Shown here piece after piece: positions 9,928-18,359 of a stretch of DNA of 64,000 nucleotides (position 1 is the stretch's first letter; each line of letters starts with the position of its first letter). The notes below the pieces were generated by a model. It made no database searches and was not told the origin of the DNA. It saw nothing but the letters and a program-made list of their open reading frames with translations. This DNA comes from Lachnospiraceae bacterium (GTDB lineage: Bacteria; Bacillota; Clostridia; Lachnospirales; Lachnospiraceae). The stretch spans positions 1 to 64,000 of the forward strand of contig JALFLW010000073.1 of assembly GCA_022774505.1 (NCBI GenBank). The letters are read 5' to 3'. The translations under genes and the position numbers were made by a program.

Positions 9928-10947
9928 TTAACGGTTTCCGTACATTTTTTCATAATAATTCTGATATTCTCCGGAGATAATGGTTTCCCACCATTCCTTA
10001 TTATCGAGATACCATTTGATTGTCTTTTTGATACCATCGGCAAATTTTGTTTCAGGAAGCCAGCCCAGTTCATTATGGATCTTGGTTGGATCGATAGCAT
10101 AGCGCATATCATGTCCTTTACGGTCGGAAACATAGGTGATAAGGCTTTCAGGTTTACCAAGTTCTTTGCAGATGATCTTTACGATATCAATATTTGTCAT
10201 TTCATTGTGTCCGCCGATATTATATACTTCTCCGACACGTCCTTTGTGGATGATCAGGTCAATGGCCTTGCAGTGATCCTCCACATACAGCCAGTCGCGG
10301 ACATTTTCACCGGTTCCGTATACAGGGAGCGGCTTGTCATTTAATGCATTTGCGATCATCAGTGGAATCAGCTTCTCTGGAAAGTGATATGGTCCGTAGT
10401 TGTTTGAGCAGCGGCTGATCGTGACAGGAAGACCGTATGTTCTGTGGTATGCAAGGACCAAAAGGTCTGCCCCCGCCTTTGATGAGCTGTATGGGCTGCT
10501 GGTATGGATCGGTGTTTCCTCGGTAAAGAACAGATCCGGTCTGTCAAGAGGGAGATCTCCATATACCTCATCGGTGGATACCTGATGGTAACGCGTAATG
10601 CCGTATTTGCGGCAGGCATCCATGAGAACGGCAGTTCCCATGATATTTGTCTGAAGGAATACCTCAGGAGTCTCGATGGAGCGGTCTACATGGCTTTCTG
10701 CCGCAAAGTTTACAACGATGTCAGGCTTTTCCTCTTCAAATAATTTATATACTGCGTCCCTGTCTGTAATATCCTCTTTCACAAAGCGGAAGTTTGGATT
10801 ATCCATAACAGGAGCCAGTGTAGAAAGATTTCCCGCATAGGTCAGGCAGTCCAGACAGACAATGCGGTAGTCAGGATATTTGTCCAGCATGTGAAATATA
10901 AAGTTGCTTCCGATAAATCCGGCACCGCCGGTTACGATAATAGTCAT
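9928..10947 (-). CDS. rfbB: dTDP-glucose 4,6-dehydratase
   Basis: Converts dTDP-glucose to dTDP-4-dehydro-6-deoxyglucose with bound NAD. It is 339 aa, of normal length, with NAD-binding GGAGFIGSN, the HVDRSIE motif, the STDEVYGD strand and the catalytic YSSSKAG (Tyr-x3-Lys). RBS GGAG lies upstream of the ATG at 10947. It is the middle gene of the operon, 121 bp downstream of rfbA. Confidence 0.95.
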   Translation of the reverse strand: MTIIVTGGAGFIGSNFIFHMLDKYPDYRIVCLDCLTYAGNLSTLAPVMDNPNFRFVKEDITDRDAVYKLFEEEKPDIVVNFAAESHVDRSIETPEVFLQTNIMGTAVLMDACRKYGITRYHQVSTDEVYGDLPLDRPDLFFTEETPIHTSSPYSSSKAGADLLVLAYHRTYGLPVTISRCSNNYGPYHFPEKLIPLMIANALNDKPLPVYGTGENVRDWLYVEDHCKAIDLIIHKGRVGEVYNIGGHNEMTNIDIVKIICKELGKPESLITYVSDRKGHDMRYAIDPTKIHNELGWLPETKFADGIKKTIKWYLDNKEWWETIISGEYQNYYEKMYGNR

Positions 10948-11068
10948 AATATAATTCTCCTTTATTGAATATAATGTGTTATTTGTTAAAACTTCTTATG
11001 CTAATTGCAGCAATACATCACGGATAGTTCTTGTTCCGGAAAGTTTTGATCTGTTACTGTCTATGCAG

Positions 11069-11965
11069 TTAATGGAGGACATCCATATATTTTCCATCCA
11101 GAACATCCATCAGATATTGTCCGTACTGGTTCTTCTTTAATGGTTCATATGCCTTTAAGACATCCTCGCGGGTGATCCAGCCGTTTAAGTAGGCGATCTC
11201 TTCAAGGCAGGCAATTTTGCGATGCTGGTGTGACTCGATCGTCTTAACGAAATTAGTAGCTTCCACGAGACTTTCATGTGTGCCTGTATCCAGCCAGGTA
11301 AAGCCCTGACCTAAAAGTTCTACATTTAAATTTCCGTTCTCGAGATAGACACGGTTGAGATCCGTGATTTCCAGTTCGCCTCTGGCACTTGGCTTGAGAT
11401 TTTTGGCATACTGTACGACGCGGTTGTCGTAGAAGTAAAGACCGGTGACGCAATAGTTGCTTTTTGGATTTGCCGGTTTTTCTTCAATAGAAACAGCTTT
11501 TCCGTTCTGATCAAATTCTACGATTCCGAAACGCTCCGGATCATCGACATAATAGCCGAATACGGTAGCTCCCCTTCCGGACTCAGCGTTTTCTACCGCT
11601 GCTTTCAGCCGCTTTTTCAGACCATGTCCGGAGAAAATATTGTCTCCAAGTACCATGGCAACTGTGTCATTGCCGATAAATTCTTCACCGATAATGAAAG
11701 CCTGAGCCAGTCCGTCAGGACTCGGCTGGATCTCATAGGTAAGCTCAATGCCGAAATGGTGTCCATCTCCTAACAGCTCTTTGAAACGCGGAGTGTCCTG
11801 TGGTGTCGAAATGATCAGGATCTCACGGATGCCTGCATTCATCAATACAGACAAAGGATAGTAGATCATCGGTTTGTCGTAGATTGGCAGTAGCTGCTTG
11901 GAAGTAACCATTGTTAATGGATAAAGTCTTGTGCCGGAACCACCGGCTAAAATAATACCTTTCAT
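11069..11965 (-). CDS. rfbA: Glucose-1-phosphate thymidylyltransferase
   Basis: Makes dTDP-glucose from dTTP and glucose-1-phosphate, the committed step of the dTDP-sugar route. It is 298 aa, with the nucleotidyltransferase signature [11 protein letters not shown] at residues 8-18, [11 protein letters not shown], and [20 protein letters not shown] precedes the ATG at 11965. It is the first gene of the minus-strand operon. The 3,5-epimerase gene rfbC, usually part of such operons, is absent here. Confidence 0.95.
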   Translation of the reverse strand: MKGIILAGGSGTRLYPLTMVTSKQLLPIYDKPMIYYPLSVLMNAGIREILIISTPQDTPRFKELLGDGHHFGIELTYEIQPSPDGLAQAFIIGEEFIGNDTVAMVLGDNIFSGHGLKKRLKAAVENAESGRGATVFGYYVDDPERFGIVEFDQNGKAVSIEEKPANPKSNYCVTGLYFYDNRVVQYAKNLKPSARGELEITDLNRVYLENGNLNVELLGQGFTWLDTGTHESLVEATNFVKTIESHQHRKIACLEEIAYLNGWITREDVLKAYEPLKKNQYGQYLMDVLDGKYMDVLH

Positions 11966-12065
11966 AAAAGACTCCTTTCTTTTGCTTTATGAGTTTTTTG
12001 TTCCTGAATTGTGTAAGTCCCAATAGTCATCATGTCATTTTGTAATTTCTGTTTATAGTATAAAA

Positions 12066-12082
12066 GGTGACGCAACGTCACC
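12066..12082 (-). terminator. Hairpin, probable terminator of the MerR-methyltransferase gene
   Basis: GGTGACG-CAA-CGTCACC. Read on the minus strand it is followed by TTTTAT, consistent with termination of the gene ending at 12229 before the rfb operon begins. Weak T-tract. Confidence 0.5.
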
Positions 12083-12228
12083 TTCAAGCCCTTTTTATAA
12101 AATTGTCATATTGCTGTGTTTTTGCATGCAAAAATAATAGATTATTGTGTAATATGTTATGATTTTTAATCGGATGATCCGATTACGGCCTCCAAATACA
12201 GGATATATTTTAATATAGAAAGTCTTAG

Positions 12229-13428
12229 TTAATTAATGTCTGCATCTGCTTTGCTGCAGATAAAAATGCCGGCATCCTTTGTAATAGTAAATCCATTTTT
12301 GGTTTCTTTTTGAACGAAGGAATGGAAATCTTTATAGCGGTTTAAAAGATACTGATTCTGATTGCCATGACAGGATAATATATAATCGATCAGAGGCTCC
12401 GGTTCAGTAAGATATATACTGTCCTCATAACGGGACAGTTCCACCGTCTGAAAATGTTTTTCGAGGATACTCCGGCCGTTATCCAGTCCGAAGCGGTCAT
12501 ATAAATTATCTGCGGCAAGCTGGATGCGGGGATCAAAATCCTGCACCAGGCGACTTATCTCTTTCATATGGCGTGCACCATATGTGCTGCAGATAAAGCG
12601 GCCCTGTGGTTTCAGAACGCGGCAGACTTCCTGGCACACCCGGTCGATATCATGGCAGTAAAAAAGAACATGATTAGCGAAGACGAGATCAAAGGAATTG
12701 TCTTCACAGGGAAGCTGGGAGCAGTCTATGGTCTGATAGACAAAGCGGGTATCGTCGGCACCGATGGTACGCCGGACATCACGCAGCATACCCTCAGAAA
12801 TATCTGAGAGCAGGATAGATATTTCTGAAGGAAGCTTGTCCAGATTTTCGGTCCAGAGAGCACCATTTCCACATCCGATCTCTAAAATATCCATGCCGGG
12901 ACGGATGTCTGACTGCTCGTAGATCCAGGGAAACCATCCCTGTTTATTACAGGAGTATTTTTCATGCAGATTAATGCGTGCAGTGATATTGGTAGAATCC
13001 TGATATTGTCGTTTCAGACTTGTCTCCATTCCGGTAAGGTGGATCAGGTGGAGCATCTGGCTCCAGTCAAGTTCGTGATCCTTTTCAATGGCATCGGCTG
13101 TATCACGGATCGCTGCTTCTACAAGCTGCATCTGTTCGATCCGGTCCTGGATCAGTTTATGCTGCTGCTCCAGAGAATTTTTCATCATGTGATAATCAGC
13201 AGTATCCACGGTCATTTCTCTGATGTCGTCCAGTGAAAAACCGAGATATTTCAGGAGAAGGATCTGCTGCAACCGAGCCAGATCCCGGTCTGTATAGAAG
13301 CGGGCCCCGTTTTCATTCACATAGGATGGTTTCAGGATATTTTGCTTATCATAATACCGGATCGTCCGGACAGATACTTCTGCCATCCCGGCGAATTGTC
13401 CGGAGGAGTAATATCCTTTTTTCTTCAT
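12229..13428 (-). CDS. MerR-type regulator fused to a SAM-dependent methyltransferase
   Basis: A 399-aa two-domain protein. The N-terminal ~110 residues are a MerR winged helix (SSGQFAGMAEVSVRTIRYYDKQN, then the FYTDRDLARLQQI wing) and a coiled-coil dimerisation helix. From about 185 to 300 lies a class I methyltransferase with ILEIGCGNG as motif I and FDLVFANHVLFY as motif IV. This could be a regulator that senses a methylatable ligand, or a resistance enzyme that controls its own expression (inference; related fusions occur in Firmicutes). An in-frame ATG at 13437 is equally possible; AGAAAGGA lies at 13442-13449. The stop codon overlaps a TCTTAGTTAA stretch. Confidence 0.85.
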   Translation of the reverse strand: MKKKGYYSSGQFAGMAEVSVRTIRYYDKQNILKPSYVNENGARFYTDRDLARLQQILLLKYLGFSLDDIREMTVDTADYHMMKNSLEQQHKLIQDRIEQMQLVEAAIRDTADAIEKDHELDWSQMLHLIHLTGMETSLKRQYQDSTNITARINLHEKYSCNKQGWFPWIYEQSDIRPGMDILEIGCGNGALWTENLDKLPSEISILLSDISEGMLRDVRRTIGADDTRFVYQTIDCSQLPCEDNSFDLVFANHVLFYCHDIDRVCQEVCRVLKPQGRFICSTYGARHMKEISRLVQDFDPRIQLAADNLYDRFGLDNGRSILEKHFQTVELSRYEDSIYLTEPEPLIDYILSCHGNQNQYLLNRYKDFHSFVQKETKNGFTITKDAGIFICSKADADIN

Positions 13429-13587
13429 ACAAATCATCCATTCCTTTCTGACCTGCAAATTTTGGACGGCAGGTACAAAACTGTTGTTTGAATATAATTA
13501 TACGTTCACGATCTCGTGTGTGGTTCCGTATTTATTGTTTATTGTATCAGATGAAGGAAAAAAATTAAAGAAAAATCAAAAAAACAG

Positions 13588-13616
13588 TTGACAAATAGAA
13601 AATGCCATGCTATTAT
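13588..13616 (+). promoter_or_regulatory. Promoter of tRNA-Leu
   Basis: TTGACA at 13588-13593, a 17-nt spacer and TATTAT at 13611-13616, 38 bp upstream of the mature tRNA 5' end. Confidence 0.75.
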
Positions 13617-13653
13617 GCTATATGTTCGCGGCACGAAAGTGAAGCGAATGTAT

Positions 13654-13737
13654 GCGGAAGTGCTGGAATTGGCAGACAGGCTAGACTAAGGATCTAGTGT
13701 TGGCAACGACGTGAGGGTTCAAGTCCCTTCTTCCGCA
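13654..13737 (+). tRNA. tRNA-Leu (anticodon AAG)
   Basis: An 84-nt class II tRNA. The acceptor stem GCGGAAG/CTTCCGC is perfect, with discriminator A and no encoded CCA. The D stem is CTG/CAG with the loop GAATTGGCAGA. The anticodon stem CTAGA/TCTAG encloses the loop CTAAGGA, so positions 34-36 are AAG at 13688-13690. A variable arm and a T arm with GGGTTCAAGTCCC follow. The A at wobble position 34 would normally need deamination to inosine. Confidence 0.93.
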
Positions 13738-13758
13738 TTCATAAATGTGGATGAGAGA

Positions 13759-13783
13759 AAGTCTTAGCAATAAGGCTTTTTTT
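13759..13783 (+). terminator. tRNA-Leu terminator
   Basis: AAGTCTTA-GCAA-TAAGGCTT (one G-T pair) followed by T7. Confidence 0.75.
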
Positions 13784-13926
13784 GTTTTATATGAGAGTCA
13801 GGGGAGAATCTGCAGCATATAGAATGTCAAATGTGTCGGAATTTCCGCTAAAAATGTCTTTCAGGTATCCGAAACCGGAAGAGGTGTTATACTGGGTACA
13901 TCAAATGACGAAAGGACGTTGAAATT

Positions 13927-14676
13927 ATGAAAAAGAAAATAGTGGCACTGGGATTGATAAGCTGTCTGGCTGCGGCACAATTTTTGGGGGTGCAGGCACA
14001 GGCAAAGACAAAGGTACATAGGTATTATAATGCTACCTTAAATGGGGACTCGGAAGACAGTGTGATGAATTGGACTGCTCCGTTGGCTTCAGTTGTCAAA
14101 GATGACGTGAGAAAAAAGATTTCTGCAAGGAAGGATTTCGATGGCGACGGTAGAAAAGAAAAACTCACGATTAAAAATAATGCAAAACAGGGGGCAGGGA
14201 AAATCAGTCTGACCGTATATGTCAACGGAAGAAAGATGGATCATCTTTCTAAGAAAAATGCGGAATTGGTACAGATATCAGCAGTAACGTATAAGGTGAA
14301 AAAGATCCGTTTTCTGATCGTGAAATTTGCGGAGGATCATTATGAAGCAGGCGGTGTGGCAGTATACCGCTGGACAGGAAAAGACAGGCTCGTAAAACTG
14401 GCGACGTATTATGCAAAGGCCTTTGGTCATGTAGAGGTGAAAGCAGGGGTCGAAGAGGGCACGGGAAAGAAAGTCTTGTATCTGTATCGTGTGAACCAGT
14501 TCTTTGATAAAGGAAAAAGAAAGTGGCCGGCGAAATTTACAAAGGAATATAATACGTACAAAAAAACAGGAGTAAGCATTAATGAGGAGAGTTATACCTG
14601 GCTGAAATATAAAAACGGAAAACTGAAAGAGACAAAGACAAATGCATATTATACATTAACGACGCCTCATGATTGA
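13927..14676 (+). CDS. Secreted protein with a DxDGDGR calcium-loop motif, function unknown
   Basis: A 249-aa protein with a clear Sec signal peptide (MKKK, hydrophobic core, AQA-K cleavage region near residue 26). The mature part is basic and beta-rich. Residues about 72-80 read DFDGDGRKEKL, the Asp-rich calcium-loop pattern seen in FG-GAP/dockerin-like repeats and in extracytoplasmic proteins that follow a gene product from 'DGDG' into a beta strand. No catalytic motif was recognised. It stands alone between the tRNA and a terminator. RBS is AAAGGACG. Probably an exported, Ca-binding or wall-associated protein (inference). Confidence 0.75.
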   Translation: MKKKIVALGLISCLAAAQFLGVQAQAKTKVHRYYNATLNGDSEDSVMNWTAPLASVVKDDVRKKISARKDFDGDGRKEKLTIKNNAKQGAGKISLTVYVNGRKMDHLSKKNAELVQISAVTYKVKKIRFLIVKFAEDHYEAGGVAVYRWTGKDRLVKLATYYAKAFGHVEVKAGVEEGTGKKVLYLYRVNQFFDKGKRKWPAKFTKEYNTYKKTGVSINEESYTWLKYKNGKLKETKTNAYYTLTTPHD

Positions 14677-14695
14677 GAAAAAAGCGAAGGATGTG

Positions 14696-14728
14696 CGGTG
14701 CTGCGGACAGATTGCAGCACCGTTTTTT
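14696..14728 (+). terminator. Terminator of the secreted protein gene
   Basis: CGGTGCTGC (14696-14704) / GCAGCACCG (14714-14722) followed by T6. Repeat copy 2 starts immediately afterwards. Confidence 0.9.
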
Positions 14729-14794
14729 AGTGTCTTGGATAATGCTCGTAGCGTAGAGGAAAGCCAAGTATAAAACGTTGGTTTTCCCTTTTTT
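14729..14794 (+). repeat. Terminator-associated dispersed repeat, copy 2 (internally deleted)
   Basis: It has the conserved AATGCTCGTAGCGTAGAGGA block and the last hairpin AAAACGTTGGTTTTCCC with T6, but the middle AATTGC hairpin is missing. Like the other copies it begins at the end of a gene-specific T-tract. Confidence 0.75.
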
Positions 14795-14964
14795 ATCCGT
14801 CCGGATTAATTGGAAATTGATCAAAAATGCTGGGAAGAAAATACTGGTAAATTCCCATAAGGGATGATATAATTTAATTATATATATACATGGCTGTAAG
14901 GGGGTTACAGCATTATGATCTGATATTTTTTTGAAGAAGGAAGATACGGTTTGGGGTGAGCGAC

Positions 14965-16635
14965 ATGGATGAAAAAAGGCTTAAGGCGGCAGAAATCTTT
15001 ATGTCAGACAGGGATGTTTTTGCCCTTGGATGGAACAGGCAGGAAGGCTGGAGCGTGGCAGATGAAGGCTGTGCAGGTTTACAGAAGGAACCGCTGTGCA
15101 GAGAGGGTATAGATGGATTAGCTTCTATTGTCAAGGCAGAGGAGATGGATCTGTGCCGGGGATATCTGGAAAAGATCCATCAGCGGATGGCACAGGAGAC
15201 GGAAAAAGAAGCCGGTATATCAGAGCGGCGGATCAATGTTGAATTGAAGCTGCACAATATCTCAGGAGAGTGGGAGTTTTATTCGGTAGAATGTTATGCG
15301 GAGTGGGATGCTGCATCAGCAGGGAATCAGCTGGCGGTATTTATCCGGCGGATGGATTCCGTAGAGGTATATCGTCTGCAGCTGGCAAGAGAGATTACCA
15401 ATGATAAGAATCCGGAGTTTTTCACCAGGGAAGCCACGCGGCTGATGGACAGATATCCGGATAGAGATTTTGCGTTGATCCAGTTCGATGTAGAGAAGTT
15501 TAAGGTGATCAATGAGCAGTATGGCGAAGAGACAGGAGATGCGTTGTTAGACTTTTTTGTTGAAAAGATGAAGCTGATCTGTAGAGAAGATCAGTTATAT
15601 GTGCGTCTGTCTGCGGATGTATTTATGATGCTTACGGCTTATGATACAAAGCAGGACATCAGGAATCTTATAGAAAAGATTGACAAAGAGCTTTTGGGAT
15701 ATCAGGGGATTGCCTACAGACTGGTTTATGGAGTCTGCTATATAAAGGACAAAAAAGATACACTCAGAAAGTATGGTGACGGAGCGGCATTTGCACGGCA
15801 GAGTGTAAAGGGCAATGCATTAGAGAATGTAGGGTTTTATCAGGCAGACATGAGAAAACATGCCAGTGATATTAAATTTGTCGAGGACAATATGGAAAAG
15901 GCACTTAAGGAAAGGCAGTTTGAAATGTATCTGCAGCCCAAGTACAGTATTTCGGGCAATCGTATGGTAGGTGCTGAGGCACTGGCAAGGTGGAATCATC
16001 CGACTCTGGGACTTGTGTCTCCGGCCTGTTTTATTCCGGTATTTGAAGAGAACGGGTTTGTGATCCGTTTAGATACATTTATGTGGGAGGAAGCCTGCAG
16101 GACCATAAGCAGATGGATTGCCAGTGGCATGGAACCGGTTCCCATATCTGTTAATGTATCCAGACGTCATTTGCAAAACAGTGCCTTTATCGGTATACTG
16201 GAGGATCTCGTAGAAAAGTACCATATTCCCAAGGAGTATCTGGAAATAGAGATCACGGAAACTGTTCAGGAAGATAAGGCCGTGGAGCGGATCGAGACAC
16301 TGCGGGAGCATGGTTTTAAGCTGCTTATGGATGATTTTGGATCGGGTTATTCTTCTTTGAATATGTTGAAAGATACTCCGTTTGATGTGATAAAGATAGA
16401 CAGAGGCTTCCTGCAGGATTTCATTAGTTCAGGACGGGGTCAGGAGATTGTGCGCTATACCATCCGGATGACAAGAGCGATCGGACTTGATATGGTAGCA
16501 GAGGGAGTGGAGACAGAGGAACAGGCCAGATTTTTATCGGAATGCGGCTGTGATATTGCACAGGGATTTTATTATGCAAAGCCTATGCCGATGGCGCAAT
16601 TTGATAAAATGATCAAAAAAAGTAAAAAACTGTAA
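14965..16635 (+). CDS. c-di-GMP phosphodiesterase: degenerate GGDEF plus intact EAL
   Basis: A 556-aa soluble signalling protein. Residues about 1-140 form an N-terminal PAS-like sensor region. A GGDEF-type domain (about 150-290) has SADVF at 216-220 instead of GGDEF, so it should not synthesise c-di-GMP. The EAL domain (about 300-550) keeps E338-A-L, the Asn in VNVSRRHL, EITET, DDFGSGYSS, KIDRG, AEGVET and GFYYAKP, so it should hydrolyse c-di-GMP to pGpG. The ATG at 14965 has GGGGTGA 6 nt upstream; a GTG at 14956 is an alternative. No membrane segment. A monocistronic unit. Confidence 0.92.
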   Translation: MDEKRLKAAEIFMSDRDVFALGWNRQEGWSVADEGCAGLQKEPLCREGIDGLASIVKAEEMDLCRGYLEKIHQRMAQETEKEAGISERRINVELKLHNISGEWEFYSVECYAEWDAASAGNQLAVFIRRMDSVEVYRLQLAREITNDKNPEFFTREATRLMDRYPDRDFALIQFDVEKFKVINEQYGEETGDALLDFFVEKMKLICREDQLYVRLSADVFMMLTAYDTKQDIRNLIEKIDKELLGYQGIAYRLVYGVCYIKDKKDTLRKYGDGAAFARQSVKGNALENVGFYQADMRKHASDIKFVEDNMEKALKERQFEMYLQPKYSISGNRMVGAEALARWNHPTLGLVSPACFIPVFEENGFVIRLDTFMWEEACRTISRWIASGMEPVPISVNVSRRHLQNSAFIGILEDLVEKYHIPKEYLEIEITETVQEDKAVERIETLREHGFKLLMDDFGSGYSSLNMLKDTPFDVIKIDRGFLQDFISSGRGQEIVRYTIRMTRAIGLDMVAEGVETEEQARFLSECGCDIAQGFYYAKPMPMAQFDKMIKKSKKL

Positions 16636-16787
16636 TTTTAAAGTTGCGAAAAGCAGCGTCTTCTAATATAATAAAATGGATAATGGGGTCAACATAAGGA
16701 GACTCCATTCTTTATAATTTATAATAAAGAAAATAAAATACGGTCTGTCAGAAAGTGACAGGCGGTAGAAAGGCATGGTATATAAGA

Positions 16788-18236
16788 ATGAGCGAATTAA
16801 AAGCAAAAAAACTTCATATGGGACCGGCACAGTGTGCAGTCGATCTGGGAGATGGAAGTGAAAGAGGAGAATATGTAGATCAGGATTATATCCTTCAGAA
16901 ACTGGGAAGACCACATAGGGCAATCAATCTGATGTATTGTTATTATCCGAATGACGAGGGATGGCCGGGACGTGCCAGCGTGGTTCATGCAGATCCGTCT
17001 GTACAGTTTGCTTGGGATTTCCCTTATGATGACTATTTTACATATAAGGGTGGATTAAATGGAACGCGTGATGATGAGCCATTTACATGTATGCGTGATG
17101 TGCGTCGTCATGGACAGGATGTTTTGCTGACAATGACGATAGATCCAACGGTTTCAGATGATCATTTGAGAGCGATCGGACAGGATCTGCGTACATTTGG
17201 ACGTGTTCAGCTGCGTATCAATCATGAAGCTACGGGAAACTGGTTCTCATTTAACAAAAGAGCGAGCTATGAGGAGGTTGCCGCATTTTTTGCTCATGCC
17301 AGCGAGATCATCCGTGAGGAAGCTCCGAATGTTAAGACAATTATCTGTCTGGACGGATGCAAGAGCGTGGATGATGAGAAGATGGAGATGGAAGATATTT
17401 TTGCAGAGGCATCACGGGCTGCAGATATTGTTTCCGTTGACAGATATATGTCCCTGCACTGGGGATGGCCGTATGATGTGGCAGAGGAGGGTGGAGACAC
17501 TTTCTCACGCAGTAAAGTAGAGGATATTTATACTCTGGCAAAGAAGAGCTATGAAAGATATACATTTGTAAATAATGGTCAGAAAAAGCCGATGGTACTT
17601 TCTGAATTTAACTCAGATGGTGATGTTACCGGACCATATGATCAGGCAGATATGTTGAAGCAGTTCTGCGAGATGTTAAAGGATGATAAGGAAAAGTGGC
17701 TTTCCGGTTTCACATTATATCAGTTCCGCGACAGAGGACGGCTTGGTCTTGAGATCGAGGATCCGAACAATGCAGGAGTAGGTATAGAGCAGCCATTGAT
17801 GGACACTTACAAGGAGATTATCCATGACGATTTCTTTCAGCCTGCTATGGAGACGGGAGAGGACATGTCATTCCCGGCAAAGCTTCGCTGGGGAGGATCT
17901 GAAGATGCAGATGGCGTTGCGGTCGATCTTCACTTTGAGAGTGATCCTGTATTTTGTGAGGCATATTTTGATGAGGAGCTGGTCGATCTGAACCTGATGA
18001 TGGAGCTTAACGGACAGTGGTTCTATAAGGCTCCGGGTGTGAAATGTATTGATATGATGAGTGCATTTTTCAAAAACAGACTTTCAGGAGCAGCAGATAT
18101 GAGCTTGAAGATTTTTGCACCGCCGGCAAGTGGTGAGAATGATCCGGCTCAGGGAGAGGACTGGCAGACAAATTATTATACGGAATTGAAGAAGATTCCG
18201 ACGATCCGTATTCGTTATGCACCGATTGTAAAATAA
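16788..18236 (+). CDS. Intracellular glycoside hydrolase-like protein, GH26-like TIM barrel
   Basis: A 482-aa protein without a signal peptide. LRINHEATGNWFSF resembles the acid/base motif of GH26 mannanases (HExxGxW), and PMVLSEFNSDGD fits the C-terminal nucleophile strand of clan GH-A. These two glutamates, about 120 residues apart, suggest a retaining glycosidase. The ~100 residues after the barrel look like a beta domain. Substrate unknown; a cytoplasmic location would imply action on imported oligosaccharides or glycogen-like polymers. The ATG at 16788 was chosen over an upstream GTG (16755) because the region before it is not protein-like; AGAAAGG lies 14 nt upstream. Confidence 0.65.
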   Translation: MSELKAKKLHMGPAQCAVDLGDGSERGEYVDQDYILQKLGRPHRAINLMYCYYPNDEGWPGRASVVHADPSVQFAWDFPYDDYFTYKGGLNGTRDDEPFTCMRDVRRHGQDVLLTMTIDPTVSDDHLRAIGQDLRTFGRVQLRINHEATGNWFSFNKRASYEEVAAFFAHASEIIREEAPNVKTIICLDGCKSVDDEKMEMEDIFAEASRAADIVSVDRYMSLHWGWPYDVAEEGGDTFSRSKVEDIYTLAKKSYERYTFVNNGQKKPMVLSEFNSDGDVTGPYDQADMLKQFCEMLKDDKEKWLSGFTLYQFRDRGRLGLEIEDPNNAGVGIEQPLMDTYKEIIHDDFFQPAMETGEDMSFPAKLRWGGSEDADGVAVDLHFESDPVFCEAYFDEELVDLNLMMELNGQWFYKAPGVKCIDMMSAFFKNRLSGAADMSLKIFAPPASGENDPAQGEDWQTNYYTELKKIPTIRIRYAPIVK

Positions 18237-18359
18237 AGACTTTAAGGATATGAGAGGCCTGCTGACAGCAAGGGATGGCTGTTAGCGGTTGGATCATCAA
18301 TAGAGAGAGGCAGCTTGCTGACAGAGTGTGATCACAGTTTTCAAGGAGGAGGGATTGTG

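Noticed and set aside
10948..11068. Short frame ending GTRTIRDVLLQLA between rfbA and rfbB as an rfbC remnant
   Set aside because: It has no start codon or RBS and does not resemble the C terminus of RfbC.
12217..12232. GAAAGTCTTAGTTAA at the stop codon of the MerR-methyltransferase gene as a MITE end
   Set aside because: Only one end-like sequence, no matching inverted repeat within 150 bp; could be chance or a very decayed remnant.
13754..13783. AAAGTCTTAG after tRNA-Leu resembles the MITE end
   Set aside because: It forms the stem of a terminator with TAAGGCTT and T7; similarity to the MITE end is limited to about 10 bases without an inverted partner.
13654..13800. tRNA-Leu as integration site of a mobile island
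   Set aside because: No integrase gene and no direct repeat of the tRNA 3' end was found nearby.
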